Assembly (NCBI GenBank): GCA_031266775.1
Contig: JAISAQ010000053.1
Coordinates: 1-64,000, forward strand
Source: Treponema sp.
GTDB taxonomy: Bacteria > Spirochaetota > Spirochaetia > Treponematales > Breznakiellaceae
Direction: 5' to 3'
DNA: 64,000 nucleotides
In this document: positions 1 to 10,300 of the stretch, piece after piece
Layout: each line of letters starts with the position of its first letter
Numbering within the stretch: position 1 is the stretch's first letter
Program-made: the position numbers and the translations under genes
The notes under the pieces: generated by a model
Told to the model about the DNA's origin: nothing
What the model saw: the letters and a program-made list of their open reading frames with translations, nothing else
The model's database searches: none

Positions 1-468
1 GTTTCCTATTCATTCATCAAAGATAGTTTTAATGACAAATATTACCGGATATACAAATCCGCCTTTGACCCCGGCGAATGGCCGGAGAAATTTGAGGAAC
101 TCTTCCGGCATTACGACGCCAAAAAGGGTTTTTGGGGCAATTCCGCGGCGGATCTTTTGGCCGCCGAGGAAATGGCGGAACGGCTGATGGAATACATCGG
201 GAAAAAACTTTCCCTGGAAAACATGGAGAAGTACCACCCGTTCTTTGCCGCCGCCTTTCCCGAAAAGACCCTTGCCCTTTTCCGGAAGGCCGTAGACCGC
301 TACGCGAAAAGCAACACGGGCCGTACCTGTTACGAACATATCATCAGCGTGTTCAAAAAGATGAAAAAAATACCCGGCGGCGGTGCGGTAACAACGGAGA
401 TGAAAGCACAATACCTGGTTACATACAAAAACCGGCGGGCTATGGTAGAAATATTGAGCCGGAAATGA
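1..468 (+). CDS. C-terminal part of an unidentified protein (5' end outside the window)
   Basis: The frame is open from base 1 to a TGA at 466-468, giving about 155 residues, so this is the tail of a longer gene rather than a small ORF starting at the internal ATG at 157. The visible part is mostly helical, charged and aromatic, and ends in a basic stretch (YKNRRAMVEIL). That ending resembles the C-termini of large SWIM zinc-finger proteins, which often close with a lysine/arginine-rich segment, but the SWIM motif itself would lie outside the window, so the name is only a guess. A hairpin follows the stop by about 12 bases. Confidence 0.6.
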   Translation, partial: VSYSFIKDSFNDKYYRIYKSAFDPGEWPEKFEELFRHYDAKKGFWGNSAADLLAAEEMAERLMEYIGKKLSLENMEKYHPFFAAAFPEKTLALFRKAVDRYAKSNTGRTCYEHIISVFKKMKKIPGGGAVTTEMKAQYLVTYKNRRAMVEILSRK

Positions 469-480
469 GTGGAAAATTAA

Positions 481-517
481 AGAGCGCCTCTAAAAACTGA
501 AGTTTTAGAAGCGCTCT
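481..517. repeat. Hairpin of the TTCA-loop family, possible terminator
   Basis: Arms at 481-497 and 502-517 pair almost perfectly around a TGAA loop (TTCA on the other strand). It lies between two convergent genes and could end transcription from either side, but it has no clear T-run. The same loop and arm plan recurs at 18681, 18829, 25823, 38071 and at the right edge of the window. Confidence 0.6.
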
Positions 518-578
518 ATGCCGGTTCATTACGCTTAACGTTCCGGGCGTATAGATCCGTCAGGACAACGCCGGATAT

Positions 579-974
579 TTAAGCGGCCGCCGTATTTTTC
601 TTGTTGTACTCGTCTGCCAGCGCATTTACATTCTTTATAATAATATAAAATGCGATAAACGGCCCGACAATAATGAATGAACCCAGAATATACCAAAGCA
701 ATACTGCACCGCCGCTTTCTTTAAACGCAAGTCCATAGCGAGGTGCGTTGTCTTGCAGACGATCTCCAAGCATATATAGCCAAACCAAATCGTAAATTCC
801 AAAGGTTATAATTCCAAGTAAAAAATACTTTAATAAACCTCCGGTTTTTTTGCCGTCACCTTCACAAATTGAATTTACATCCTTTGCCAGTTTGTAAATC
901 CAATAAAGGCCATAGATACCAAAGGTAATAACCGAAAGAAGTATAAACCCCGCAAGTCCCCTTTTCCTAATCAT
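579..974 (-). CDS. DUF4234-like small membrane protein
   Basis: A 131-aa protein with three or four hydrophobic segments (roughly residues 8-28, 46-68, 88-112). Two copies of an ITFGIY-type motif sit in the first and second segments, followed by aromatic/basic residues (LYWIYKL and LVWLYML). This repeated motif is typical of DUF4234 membrane proteins, whose function is not established. A GGAG lies 7 bases before the ATG. The gene stands alone, with a hairpin downstream. Confidence 0.7.
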   Translation of the reverse strand: MIRKRGLAGFILLSVITFGIYGLYWIYKLAKDVNSICEGDGKKTGGLLKYFLLGIITFGIYDLVWLYMLGDRLQDNAPRYGLAFKESGGAVLLWYILGSFIIVGPFIAFYIIIKNVNALADEYNKKNTAAA

Positions 975-1163
975 ACATTACTCCTTACACTTTTTCCATT
1001 TTATCATATTTTGTTGTTTATTGTCAATAAAATAAACCGGTTCCAAAAGCGGTATACTTTGCTCATGTTGCCGCTATGCCGTATAGCTGGATTTATATAT
1101 GGAACTATATTACTATATGTTTTATGTGGAAATAGGAATGTGACGGTGAGGTGAGTCCATAAT

Positions 1164-1394
1164 ATGGGTGTTGTACGGTTTTTGGCGGAAGAAAAAGTCT
1201 GGATATTTGAATACCGGGATGGTCTTAACTGTCCTTTTAGCGGGAGGAAGGTAATTCCTGTAGGGACGCGGGAATGTGTTTTCTGTCCCGCGTTTATTTC
1301 CGTTGACCGGAACAGAAACAAACATATCACGATTCTCAAATGCGGGGGAAAACGCCGGATGGTGCAACAGCGGACCTTCGTGGAACGCCCGTAA
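1164..1394 (+). CDS. Small cysteine-rich protein, probable zinc-binding
   Basis: A 76-aa ORF starting at ATG 1164, with a GAGGTGAG stretch about 8 bases upstream. The middle carries a CPF, then VGTREC, CVFC spacing, VDR and a final KC. This Cys-x(n)-C-x2-C...C pattern recalls small phage- or island-type zinc-ribbon proteins. I do not recognise a named family. The motif spacing and the ribosome-binding site support a real gene, but short length keeps confidence moderate. About 190 bases before it and 100 after it hold nothing else that I can identify. Confidence 0.45.
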   Translation: MGVVRFLAEEKVWIFEYRDGLNCPFSGRKVIPVGTRECVFCPAFISVDRNRNKHITILKCGGKRRMVQQRTFVERP

Positions 1395-1492
1395 AGGTAT
1401 GACCGATTCTTGTTGACAAATCATTAAAAACCCCCTCAGAATTACAGATAAAATCAATTGTCGAAGGACATTAAACTCAAGGAGAGTGTATC

Positions 1493-2272
1493 ATGTCAGA
1501 TGTATCGGAGAAAAAGCCCCTGGAAAGCAAATTTTTCACCGCCCTTCGTCCGTATTTTGCGTTTGTTGACAGTACCAGGTTTTTCACCATTCCGTTTTCC
1601 TGGTTGTACGTCCTGTTTGCCGTGGTATTTTTGCTTGCGCCCTTTGCCGTCCTTTATTATTTGATTGATAATGGTTTTTTTAGGCAGTCCGGCAAGATAA
1701 TTGCGGGCGGCGTCCTTTGCTGGATCGCCATTCTTGTTGCCTCATGGATAGCGTTTCAGGTCTGGTGGAACCGGAAAAAGGTAGTCAATACCGATAAGCT
1801 GGATATCAGTGTCATTATAAACGCCCTTGCCCATCTGGTTTATACGTTTTGTGAAGCCCTTGCGCATTTTGCGGGTGTAGCGGGCTTTTTTACCGGTTTT
1901 TTTGCCCTGATCTTTGGCGCCGGCGTGTTAAGATTTTTCGGACCGGGGTCATCTTCCCCGCTGGCTCTAATGATCTGTTCCCTGGTGGGCGGTTATCTGG
2001 GTGTATGGGCTGCCAGGCTGGCGGCGTTCCTCTTCCGGAAAATCGCCGAAATTATCGTTTATGTTGTGGTAAGAATATTCAAATTCGTTGTCCATATCAT
2101 CAAACAGCTGTTTGAATATTTCTTTATTTTCTGGCAGTCTTTTGTTGACTTTATCGTCAACGGCTGGACGGTAGTTGTCGCCCTTGTGGCAAAACTGGGG
2201 AATACCCTGCTCGCGATAGCGCATGCTCCCGTCAATTCCAACAGGGCCAGCATAACCTATAACAATGACTAG
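1493..2272 (+). CDS. Multi-pass membrane protein of unknown function
   Basis: A 259-aa protein preceded by AAGGAG at good spacing. It has a soluble N-terminus of about 30 residues, then five or six hydrophobic segments (roughly 35-60, 70-92, 120-150, 155-178, 185-240). The last third is rich in Phe, Ile and Val, with an amphipathic look. No enzymatic motif is visible. It is followed within about 20 bases by another small gene on the same strand, so the two are probably cotranscribed. Confidence 0.65.
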   Translation: MSDVSEKKPLESKFFTALRPYFAFVDSTRFFTIPFSWLYVLFAVVFLLAPFAVLYYLIDNGFFRQSGKIIAGGVLCWIAILVASWIAFQVWWNRKKVVNTDKLDISVIINALAHLVYTFCEALAHFAGVAGFFTGFFALIFGAGVLRFFGPGSSSPLALMICSLVGGYLGVWAARLAAFLFRKIAEIIVYVVVRIFKFVVHIIKQLFEYFFIFWQSFVDFIVNGWTVVVALVAKLGNTLLAIAHAPVNSNRASITYNND

Positions 2273-2292
2273 TCTTTTTGGGGGTATACGCC

Positions 2293-2730
2293 ATGACGCC
2301 ATTAAAGTCCGGTATAGATCTGCTGGAAAATGAAAGCCTTACGCTGGAAATAGACGCGGAATTGTATGTTACCAGTCCGTGCGCTGTTCTGCGTTTCCTT
2401 CAGGGTATTATCAGGTTTTTTGCGCAGATCCTTGGATTCAGAAAACGGGGTTTTCTGGTTGTAACCAATAAACGGTTTGTGGAAATTTACAATCAAATCA
2501 TTTTTTGGATTATCAACATCAGAAAATATGTCAACAGTGTGCCGCTTTGTAAAATAGATAAAGAAGTCGATTATGTCAAAAAAGGAACCTTTGCGTTTCT
2601 GTTCAGGGCATATCAGCTTTATTATCAGCGTTCCTGGCGGCGGGTATATGTTATATTGAGGGGGCTTGATGAAAAGGAAGTTCACCAGGTTTCCAACGCC
2701 GTTTATAAGACATTGGAACTTGTTCAATAA
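2293..2730 (+). CDS. PH-like domain protein (bacterial PH-type), unknown function
   Basis: A 145-aa protein. I chose ATG 2293, behind a run of five G, over the in-frame TTG at 2278, which overlaps that run. Around residues 50-65 there is a RGFLVVTNKRFVEI stretch; this 'converts to a strand, then VTNKR' pattern is typical of bacterial PH-like domains, which often sit at membranes. A strand-rich C-terminal half follows. The gene directly follows a polytopic membrane protein, so the two products may act together; that is inference. Confidence 0.55.
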   Translation: MTPLKSGIDLLENESLTLEIDAELYVTSPCAVLRFLQGIIRFFAQILGFRKRGFLVVTNKRFVEIYNQIIFWIINIRKYVNSVPLCKIDKEVDYVKKGTFAFLFRAYQLYYQRSWRRVYVILRGLDEKEVHQVSNAVYKTLELVQ

Positions 2731-2775
2731 TCCGGCGGGCCACTGAACAGGTCTTGCGATTTTCAGGCTAAGGCC

Positions 2776-3126
2776 TTACAAAACCGCGTTTTTTGGCTGC
2801 TCCGGATTCGGAGCCGCTTTTTTGTATTTCTCCATGTTTACCCGGCCGTTTTTGGATACCCGCACGCCTTCCGCGCGCAGCAGGGCGGCCTGAAGCTCCA
2901 GGCCGTTCGACGGCTCCAGCGCGATGCTGCCGTCTGCCCTGATAACCCGGTGCCAGGGGAGCCCTTCCTTCTTCGACAGGGAATGCAGAACCCTTACAAC
3001 CTGCCGCGCCCCGTTGGGAAGTCCCGCGGCAAGGGCAACGTCCCGGTAGCACGAGATCCTTCCCCGGGGTATCGAACGAATTGCCTCGATAATGGCGCGG
3101 GTGGAGGGAAGATAATCCGTTTTCAT
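2776..3126 (-). CDS. atl: Alkyltransferase-like protein (ATL, MGMT family)
   Basis: A 116-aa protein with the single DNA-binding domain of O6-alkylguanine-DNA alkyltransferases: a helix-turn-helix with arginine-finger region (LPNGARQVVRVL, about 36-49) and the active-site loop PWHRVI at about 57-62. In true MGMT this loop is PCHR; the cysteine is replaced here by Trp58, the hallmark of ATL proteins. ATLs bind alkylated bases without repairing them and pass the lesion to nucleotide excision repair. It is the last gene of a minus-strand operon, and its ATG overlaps the MATE stop (ATGA). Confidence 0.85.
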   Translation of the reverse strand: MKTDYLPSTRAIIEAIRSIPRGRISCYRDVALAAGLPNGARQVVRVLHSLSKKEGLPWHRVIRADGSIALEPSNGLELQAALLRAEGVRVSKNGRVNMEKYKKAAPNPEQPKNAVL

Positions 3127-4466
3127 GTTCTTTTTTCCTTTTGCCTTACAACGGACACATAGGCAGCATACAACTGTACCGCCATTACCGGCCAGCCTAT
3201 GGGCTCGGACAGAAACACACCCCGCACGCCTAAAAAGAGGGGTAGCACAAGTACGGCGGCTATCCGCAGCGCGGCTTCAAGGAGGCCCGACACCATGGGC
3301 GTGAAACTGTTGCCCATGCCCTGCAGTCCTGAACGGTACAACAGCAGCATATACAGAAAGGGAAGCAGTACAAGGCAGACCCGAAGCTGTTTCACTGCCG
3401 TATCCAGCACCGCGTCTATCTGGGCGTCTTCGCCTGAAACAAGGGCGCCGAGTATCCTCCGCCCAAAAAGAAACATGAATGGTATGATAACCACAAGCCC
3501 GGCAAACATGATACGGCGGGCGCTTCTTACGCCGCTTGTTATACGGTCAAAGCGGCCGGCCCCGTAATTCTGTGCGACAAAGGCCGCAGCGGCCCCTTCC
3601 ATTCCGCTTCCCATGATAAAGAGGACGCTGTACAGTTTTTTGGCCGCCGCTATACCGGCAATGAAAACCGTACCGTATCCGTTGATGATGTACTGAATGA
3701 TAATTCCCCCTGCGGCGGCGGCGCAGTTTCTTGCGCCCAGCGGCGCGCCAAGCCGCAGTAATTCCCCGGCAAGGGGCGCGCCGGGCACGAAGTCTTCGCG
3801 GGCAAATTTCATTCCGGTGTGTTTTACCAGATACCATACATTGAATCCGGCCGAAAGGAACTGTACGCCTGTTGTGGCGGCGGACACCGCGGCGACTCCC
3901 ATGGGTGTGTACAGTACCAATACAACATCCAGTATGATGTTGAGGACCGATGATGCGATAAAAACATACAGCGGGGTTTTGCTGTCTCCTGTTGCCCGGA
4001 ATACCGAAAAAACGACGCTGTTTATAAAGACGGCGGTTATGCCCCCGGACAGGATGCCCAGATAAAGAGCCGCGTCGTCCAGGATTTCAGGCGGCGTGTT
4101 CATTGCCGTCAGCAGCGTTTTGGAGAGAGCAAGGCACAGTCCTGTCATGACAAGGCCAATGACAAACGCCAGCCGCAGAGACAGGGCGCACACGCGCCGC
4201 AGGCCCGGATAATTTCCGGCGCCAAAACGCTGCGCCATCAGGGCGCCGAACCCGTGGGAAAAACCGAAAATAACGGCCTGTATCAGCCAGTAAAGGGCCC
4301 CCGACGCGCTTACCGCGGCAAAGGCGTTTACCCCTATCAGCCTCCCCACAACCATGCTGTCGGCAATAGTGTACATTTGCTGAATTATGTCCCCGAGCAT
4401 CAGGGGAATGGCAAAGCGGACAAGCAGACCGAATGGCCGTCCGCTGGTCATGGACTGCACACTCAT
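3123..4466 (-). CDS. MATE family efflux transporter
   Basis: A 447-aa protein with about 12 hydrophobic segments in two homologous halves, the expected size and shape for a MATE (multi antimicrobial extrusion) exporter. It opens with a GRPFGLLVRFAIPLMLGDI type N-terminus and has the QQMYTIADSMVVGR loop between the first two helices, characteristic of the family. MATE proteins export cationic drugs or metabolites using Na+ or H+ gradients; the substrate cannot be read from sequence. It overlaps its neighbours on both sides by ATGA, so it is translationally coupled to the HD-domain gene upstream and the ATL gene downstream. Confidence 0.88.
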   Translation of the reverse strand: MSVQSMTSGRPFGLLVRFAIPLMLGDIIQQMYTIADSMVVGRLIGVNAFAAVSASGALYWLIQAVIFGFSHGFGALMAQRFGAGNYPGLRRVCALSLRLAFVIGLVMTGLCLALSKTLLTAMNTPPEILDDAALYLGILSGGITAVFINSVVFSVFRATGDSKTPLYVFIASSVLNIILDVVLVLYTPMGVAAVSAATTGVQFLSAGFNVWYLVKHTGMKFAREDFVPGAPLAGELLRLGAPLGARNCAAAAGGIIIQYIINGYGTVFIAGIAAAKKLYSVLFIMGSGMEGAAAAFVAQNYGAGRFDRITSGVRSARRIMFAGLVVIIPFMFLFGRRILGALVSGEDAQIDAVLDTAVKQLRVCLVLLPFLYMLLLYRSGLQGMGNSFTPMVSGLLEAALRIAAVLVLPLFLGVRGVFLSEPIGWPVMAVQLYAAYVSVVRQKEKRT

Positions 4467-5626
4467 TGCGTCAGGGAATGTATTTTCTTTCCGTCAGCCG
4501 ATCTGTACGGATTCCGCCTGTGTCTTAGGTACGACTGATACGCAGCACTGCTTTCGTAGTACCCCTCAAGGCCCTTGAACGAGGAAGATTCGTCGCAACG
4601 GTAAAGCTCCATAAGGGAAGGAAACAGGGGAGAGGACATGATCCCGCCGGTTTTTGCGAAAGGAAGGCGCGGCAGGGCGGCGGGAAGCATGTGGTTCTTT
4701 ACCAGATACCGGACATCTTCAATGAGCTCTTCCGCAAAACCGAGCCGTTCAAGAAAACGGCGCGCTTCCCGTGCCCCAAGTTCCGCGTGGCCGTCAAAAC
4801 GGCGGTTTCCCGAAGGCTCCGAAAGGGGTTTACCCGCGTCGTGGAGCAGGAGCCCCAAAGAAAGGCGGAGATCATAACCCCGGCCGGCGGACGGTTTCCT
4901 GTATCTGAACGTTTCAAGGGTATGTTTCCAGACATTTCCTTCAGGATGAAATTCCTTTGAATGATCCACGTTGTCAAGGCGGGCAAGTTCCGGCCAGAAT
5001 TCCGCAAGAAAGCCGGTTTTTTTGAGCAGTTCAAGTCCCAGATTCGGGGACGGTGAAACAAGAAGCCCCGATAAAAGGAAACGCTGTTCCGCCGTTCCGG
5101 GCGGCCCTTCCGTTAAAGCGGAATTTCGTACAGGTGAAATAATTTCTTCAATGATGCCGGGCCGTATTTCTTCTTCATGGCAATAGCGGGCAAGGATAAG
5201 GGCGGCTTCCATACAGCCCCGGTGGTATCCTTTGCGGTTCTTCCCGGCAGCGCGAAAAAGGTGCCTGACACCGTTTTTTCTCAGTAGCCGGTAAACGCCG
5301 GAAGGATCCTGAAAATGTTCCGTTTTCGCGTCCTGGCCAAAGGCAAGCAGGGCAAAGGCGGACCCCCCGGCGTTTTCCGCGGGTTCATCGGGATCGATAC
5401 AGCGAAACAAATAGGTACGGCCATTCCGGAAGACCGCGCCGTCCGCCAGGGCCGCGCCGGGAAAACAGAGATCCTCAAAAATCCGGGCAAGATCCGAAAG
5501 GCCCGCCGTGGTTTCAACGGAGACAAAAGGCAGATCATCCTGCCCGAAATACCTGTCTATGGCGCTAAAACCCCTGAGGACGGCGGAATGGCCGCCCGAC
5601 AGCAGCGCATCGAGAACATGTTCCAT
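4463..5626 (-). CDS. HD-domain protein related to the C-terminal part of tRNA nucleotidyltransferases
   Basis: A 387-aa protein when started at ATG 5626, 4 bases after the sppA stop; the longer frame to 5764 would run into sppA. The N-terminal 130 residues have lost the nucleotidyltransferase GS...D.D motif. Residues about 215-310 form an HD domain: a DHSKEFHPEGNVW segment, KHTLETF with His235, LLHDAGK with His262/Asp263, then FDGHAELG. This order matches the HD part of CCA-adding and poly(A) polymerase-like enzymes, suggesting metal-dependent phosphohydrolase activity on an unknown substrate. The MATE gene starts inside its stop (ATGA). Confidence 0.7.
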   Translation of the reverse strand: MEHVLDALLSGGHSAVLRGFSAIDRYFGQDDLPFVSVETTAGLSDLARIFEDLCFPGAALADGAVFRNGRTYLFRCIDPDEPAENAGGSAFALLAFGQDAKTEHFQDPSGVYRLLRKNGVRHLFRAAGKNRKGYHRGCMEAALILARYCHEEEIRPGIIEEIISPVRNSALTEGPPGTAEQRFLLSGLLVSPSPNLGLELLKKTGFLAEFWPELARLDNVDHSKEFHPEGNVWKHTLETFRYRKPSAGRGYDLRLSLGLLLHDAGKPLSEPSGNRRFDGHAELGAREARRFLERLGFAEELIEDVRYLVKNHMLPAALPRLPFAKTGGIMSSPLFPSLMELYRCDESSSFKGLEGYYESSAAYQSYLRHRRNPYRSADGKKIHSLTQ

Positions 5627-5630
5627 GGCT

Positions 5631-7367
5631 TCATTCCAGATACAGCGGAAGAATGGGCATGGCCCGGCCATTGGAGGAGATCCGGTAGCGCAGATCTTCC
5701 AGCGTCTCAAGCGCATCCGCCCCGGGGAATACGCCTGAATCCTGAATGTTCCGTGACACGGCAAGGTACGTGAGTATATTATCGATCAGTTTGGGTTTGG
5801 GATATTCGTCGAAAATAACCGGTCGCGCGGGGGCTATTTCCGCGAGGCTCCGGGCGGTGCGGACGGCGTCCATGATTCCGCCTATACTGTCTATAAGCCC
5901 GGCGTTAACGGCCCCCAGTCCCGAATAGACCCGGCCCTGCGCAAGGGCCTGGACCTGCGCCGCGTCCATCTTTCTTCCGGCCGCCACCTTGTTCACAAAA
6001 TCATGGTACAGATCGAGAATATAGGCGTGAAAGCGTTCGGCTTCTTTTTCGTCAAGATCCCGCCGGGGAAGAATAAAGCCGGAAAGAAGATCCGCATGAT
6101 CCCCCCGTTTAAGGACATCCAGGGAAAGGCCGATTTTTTCGCCCAGGCCCTTGTCAAAAAACCAGCTTCCTATTACCCCTATGGAGCCGGTCAGCGTATA
6201 GGGCGAGGCGGTGATGTGATCCGCGTACATTGCCGCCCAATAACCCCCTGAAGCGGCTACCGGCCCCATGGAAACAACCACGGGCATACGCTCCCGCGCG
6301 GAACGTATGGCTTCCGCGATATAATCGGCCGCTTCGGCGCTTCCCCCCGGCGAATTGATGCGCACCACCATGGCCTTGACGGATTTCTTTTCGGATATTT
6401 CACGTATGGTCTGTTCAAGGCTTCCCGCGGCCATGCCCCGTTCAAGATCGGTCTGGCCCGAAGCATAAACTACGGCAATCCTGGCTGCCCCGGAAAAAAT
6501 ACCGCCCTTTCTTGTACGGTATTTAGAGGCCTTGCCGGTTATGAGGCTTGTTCCGGGGTTTCCGTACCGGAACCACGTTTTTACTTCGGTTTCCGCCAGC
6601 CCGTTTACCGCCAGGATCACCGCCTCCCTTCTGCCCGTCATATCCACAAGGCCGCGTTCCAGGGCGCTCCGCGCCGAAAAAAGATATTCGCTGTCAAGAA
6701 CAGTGTCAAATTCTTCGGTGCTCTGAAAACGGGCCTTTACGATGGTATCCCTGGTAAGGCCGAAAATATCATCCAGATACTCGCCGTACTGCTTTTTGTC
6801 CGCTTCCGACATGCTGTTTCTGGTGAAACTTTCCATAGCGGATTTATATTCAAAACAGCGGAGTTCCCGCACCCCTACGCCGAATTTGTCCAGGGCTTCC
6901 TTTACAAAGCCGCGTCCCCAGACATAGCCGAAAAGCTGGAGAACGCCCTGTTCATCCATAACGATTTTGTCCGCCGCCGAAGCGAGACAGTAAAGATCCA
7001 GATCGGCGGCGCTGATAAAGACGCAGACTTTCTTTCCCGTTTGCCTGAAATTTTCCAGGGCGGCCCTGAGTTCCCACATGTACGCCCGGTCCGCCGAAAA
7101 ACCGGCGGCATTTACCAGAAGCCCCTGAATGCGCCTGTCCTTTCCCGCCTGTTCGATAATGGCGAACACATTGATGATCGAGTGATTTCTGGCGGTGCGC
7201 AGACGGTTTTGTATTGTCCGGTTGTCAAGGTTGATTTCCAGATACGCGGGTTTGCGGCGTCCCGGCGGATTTGCGGAATTCCGTTCGGCCTGGCGCCCCG
7301 GACCGCCTGATACAGGAGAGGCGGCCATGAGCCACAGGCCGAAAACCCACATGTCCCGCCCCTTCAT
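5631..7367 (-). CDS. sppA: Signal peptide peptidase SppA, 67K type
   Basis: A 578-aa double-domain SppA of the size found in E. coli. These membrane serine peptidases use a Ser/Lys dyad to degrade cleaved signal peptides. The lysine is in FEYKSAMESF (Lys175) and the nucleophile in VAASGGYWAAM (Ser373), with the SPGG segment at about 339-342. A short hydrophobic N-terminus (about 6-22) would anchor or export it. Its ATG overlaps the stop of the large upstream glycosidase gene (ATGA), so the two are translationally coupled, an odd pairing of sugar and membrane-protein functions. Confidence 0.9.
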   Translation of the reverse strand: MKGRDMWVFGLWLMAASPVSGGPGRQAERNSANPPGRRKPAYLEINLDNRTIQNRLRTARNHSIINVFAIIEQAGKDRRIQGLLVNAAGFSADRAYMWELRAALENFRQTGKKVCVFISAADLDLYCLASAADKIVMDEQGVLQLFGYVWGRGFVKEALDKFGVGVRELRCFEYKSAMESFTRNSMSEADKKQYGEYLDDIFGLTRDTIVKARFQSTEEFDTVLDSEYLFSARSALERGLVDMTGRREAVILAVNGLAETEVKTWFRYGNPGTSLITGKASKYRTRKGGIFSGAARIAVVYASGQTDLERGMAAGSLEQTIREISEKKSVKAMVVRINSPGGSAEAADYIAEAIRSARERMPVVVSMGPVAASGGYWAAMYADHITASPYTLTGSIGVIGSWFFDKGLGEKIGLSLDVLKRGDHADLLSGFILPRRDLDEKEAERFHAYILDLYHDFVNKVAAGRKMDAAQVQALAQGRVYSGLGAVNAGLIDSIGGIMDAVRTARSLAEIAPARPVIFDEYPKPKLIDNILTYLAVSRNIQDSGVFPGADALETLEDLRYRISSNGRAMPILPLYLE

Positions 7368-10300
7368 TTTTTTGCCGTTCCTTTTTTCGCGGGTTTCTTC
7401 GATGTCTTGCCGTCTTCAGGTGAAAGCGCGGCAAGCAGGCCGTCGAATTTGTAACCGGAAACTTCCTCGGCCCGGGTCATGAGGTTTTGCATACCGGCGA
7501 TAAAGGCGGCCCTTTGAACCAGCGGAACGGCCTTTCCGCCGAACGCGGCGTCATCTTCCAGAAGGAGGAAGAAGGAGGCGTAGAAGAGGGCCTTTTCAAA
7601 TTTTTCCTTGTTGTACCAGGTAATGTCCTCAAAACGGTTCACTCCCAGAAGCCGCCTGAAATCTTCCGCATCGTAATTGTCGAGCAGGACGGCCAGCGCC
7701 AGGGAACCGGCCCCGGCGGAATCCCAAAGACCGCCATTTTCTTTCCTGAGGGAAAGAAGCTTCTGCCGGGGCGCAGTGCGGCAGAGAACCGCGTTCATGA
7801 TTTCCGTGATCTGCCGCGCCTCGTCTTCGTTTATTCCCTGGTTCACAAAGGCTTCCCGGAGTTTCCGGTCCAGCTGCCAGTGTTCGGAAAGGGATCGCGC
7901 CCACTTTCCGCACGCTCCTTTGCCTATAACGGGCCGCAGCAGCGACAGAGCCCCGTATGCCAGGGCGAAAACGGCGAGCTCGCGCCTTTCGCGTATTGCG
8001 GCGGCAAGTTCCCCGAGGTACGGCGCCCCTGAAGCATGCCGGCCGTAGTCCGCTATCCCGATCAGCCTTTCAAGATACGCCCCGAATATTTTCACGATTT
8101 CCCCGGAAATTGCGGATTCCGCGGAGGGCGCCATGGCTTCGTCTTTCTTCCCGGCCTCCGCGCCTGTTTTCGGGGGTTCTTCAGAAGCGGCGGCCTCTGT
8201 TTCGGGTATGCGCCACGGATCGTACTGGCCGCCGGCGCCGTCCCTGAAAAAGACCGCGGTATCGGCAAACATTGAAACCGGCCCGGCGAACGAGGCAATA
8301 CATTCCGCCCGCAAGGCCGCTTCGGCGGCTTTTCCGGATGAAGGCCCGTCCTCCGCAAAGAACCTGTACAGCGCATCGGCCCTTTCAGGTTTTAAAAGCT
8401 CGCCGAACCGGAAGTAAAGTTCACCCAGGAAAATATCCCTGATGGCCGCGCCGGGATCGGCGGTTCCCTTGCCGTTGAGTTCGTGGTTCAGCCTCGCCCA
8501 GCGGCCCGGACGCTGCTCCGGCGGATCTTCCGTTTCGTGAATATCCACGAATACCTGCGCCTGGTAACCCCTGAGCGCCGCAAAGAGGCCGCGCTCGGCA
8601 ATGTCCTTGGAAGATCTAATGTACCAGAGCCCGGAGCGCTGTTCCCGTAGCAGAGTAAAGTACTGGCTGTCCCTGTGAAGGGAAAGGGCCTCGCCCAGCG
8701 TATCGCGGCGGACGGTTCCGTCTTCCTGCGGTATGGGCGGCGTACTCTGGTGTATCCAGCCTGAGGTTTCGAAAAAGGAATTGTTGTACAGTACCAGCGC
8801 CCGTTCGTCCCTGTTGCGGTTGGAATAGGCAAAGACGTTTTCATTAATCGTTCCGTTAGGAGTAAAGAAATCGTAGAGTCTAAAGGCGGAACTGTCCGAA
8901 AAGATGTAACGCCTCTTCATCAGGGGGAAGATCTCCCTTTCGTGACGTTCTATCAGATACGAATCGGGTTTTTCATTCCGGTAGGAACGGCGGTACTCCA
9001 TGCCGTATTTTTCCTCAAATCCCTCAATCTGACCGTGACCAAACATGGGAAGCCCCGGCATGGTGACAAGGAGCGTACAAATTCCAAAGTACTTGTCTCC
9101 CTTTCCGAACTGGGCCACCGCGGTTTCTTCGTCGGGGTTATTCATGAAATTGACAAAACGTTTGAGTATTTCAGGATCAAATTCCAGAGTGTTCTTGATC
9201 GTGGCCCGGTATTTGGCGTTTTCTTCATTTTTCAGCATGTTCATAAAGGCCGAGTTGTAGACACGGTGCATGCCCAGAGTACGGACAAAGTAGCCTTCCA
9301 TCATCCAGAATGCCTCGGCCAGAAGCAGCGTATTGGGCGCTTCCGAGGCACAGCGATCGACTACTTCGCGCCAGAATTCATTGGGAATGCGGCGGTTAAA
9401 TTCTTCGTTGGAAAGGGCGTGTTCCGAACGGCTCGCAATATCCCCGCCTCTGCCCGGTTCCGGGTACCATAGCCGCTGTATGTGGCGTTTGGCAAGTGTC
9501 ATGGCGGCGTCGAAGCGGACAATGGAAAACTGTTTGCAGACCCCCACAATGGTGCGTATTACCGCCTCCCGCGCTTCAGGATTGAGGAAGTCGATCTGCG
9601 CGGTATCGTTCCACGGCATCGATGTGCCGTCGTTGCCGTGATATATGTAACGGACATCTCCGGTACGGAAATCCACCCGTTTGAATACTACCGCGGCGTC
9701 GGTCCGGTTGTAATAGTGATCTTCAATATAAACGCCCAGCCCGTCGCGGTTGGACAGATTCCCCCCGTTAAAGGTATAGCCGGGGAACGGGGGATAACGG
9801 AGCTGAAGAAAACGGTCCGGGTATTCGGCTATCCACCGGGAATCTATGCCTGTATGATTGGGAACCATATCCGATCCAAGGCGTATACCCCTGCGGAAAC
9901 AGCGTTCGCGGAGGTTAAGGAGGCTTCCCCATCCGCCCAGTTCCCCGGCTATGTCGTAGTCGTAGAGGCTGTACGCTGAGGCCGCCGCCTCCGGGTTGCC
10001 GGTCCACTGTTTAATGGTTTTGCTGGCGCCGCTCCGTTCCCACAGGCCAATGAGCCAGAGACCGGTAAAGCCCCGCCGGGCCAGGCTGTCGAGTTCTTCA
10101 TCGGGAATCTGATCAAGCCGGGTAATGTCGCGTTCGTATGTCTGGGAAAGCTGGTAAAGCCACACCAGCGTGCTCTTGGCGATAAGCACCGTCCGGGGCA
10201 TCCAGTCCTGATCGGGGCTGAAACGCTCGTATTCATCAAGGCCGCCGTAGGTAATAATTTCCGTAGGCCCGGGTCCTCCAAAAAAAGGCTTGTTTTCTTC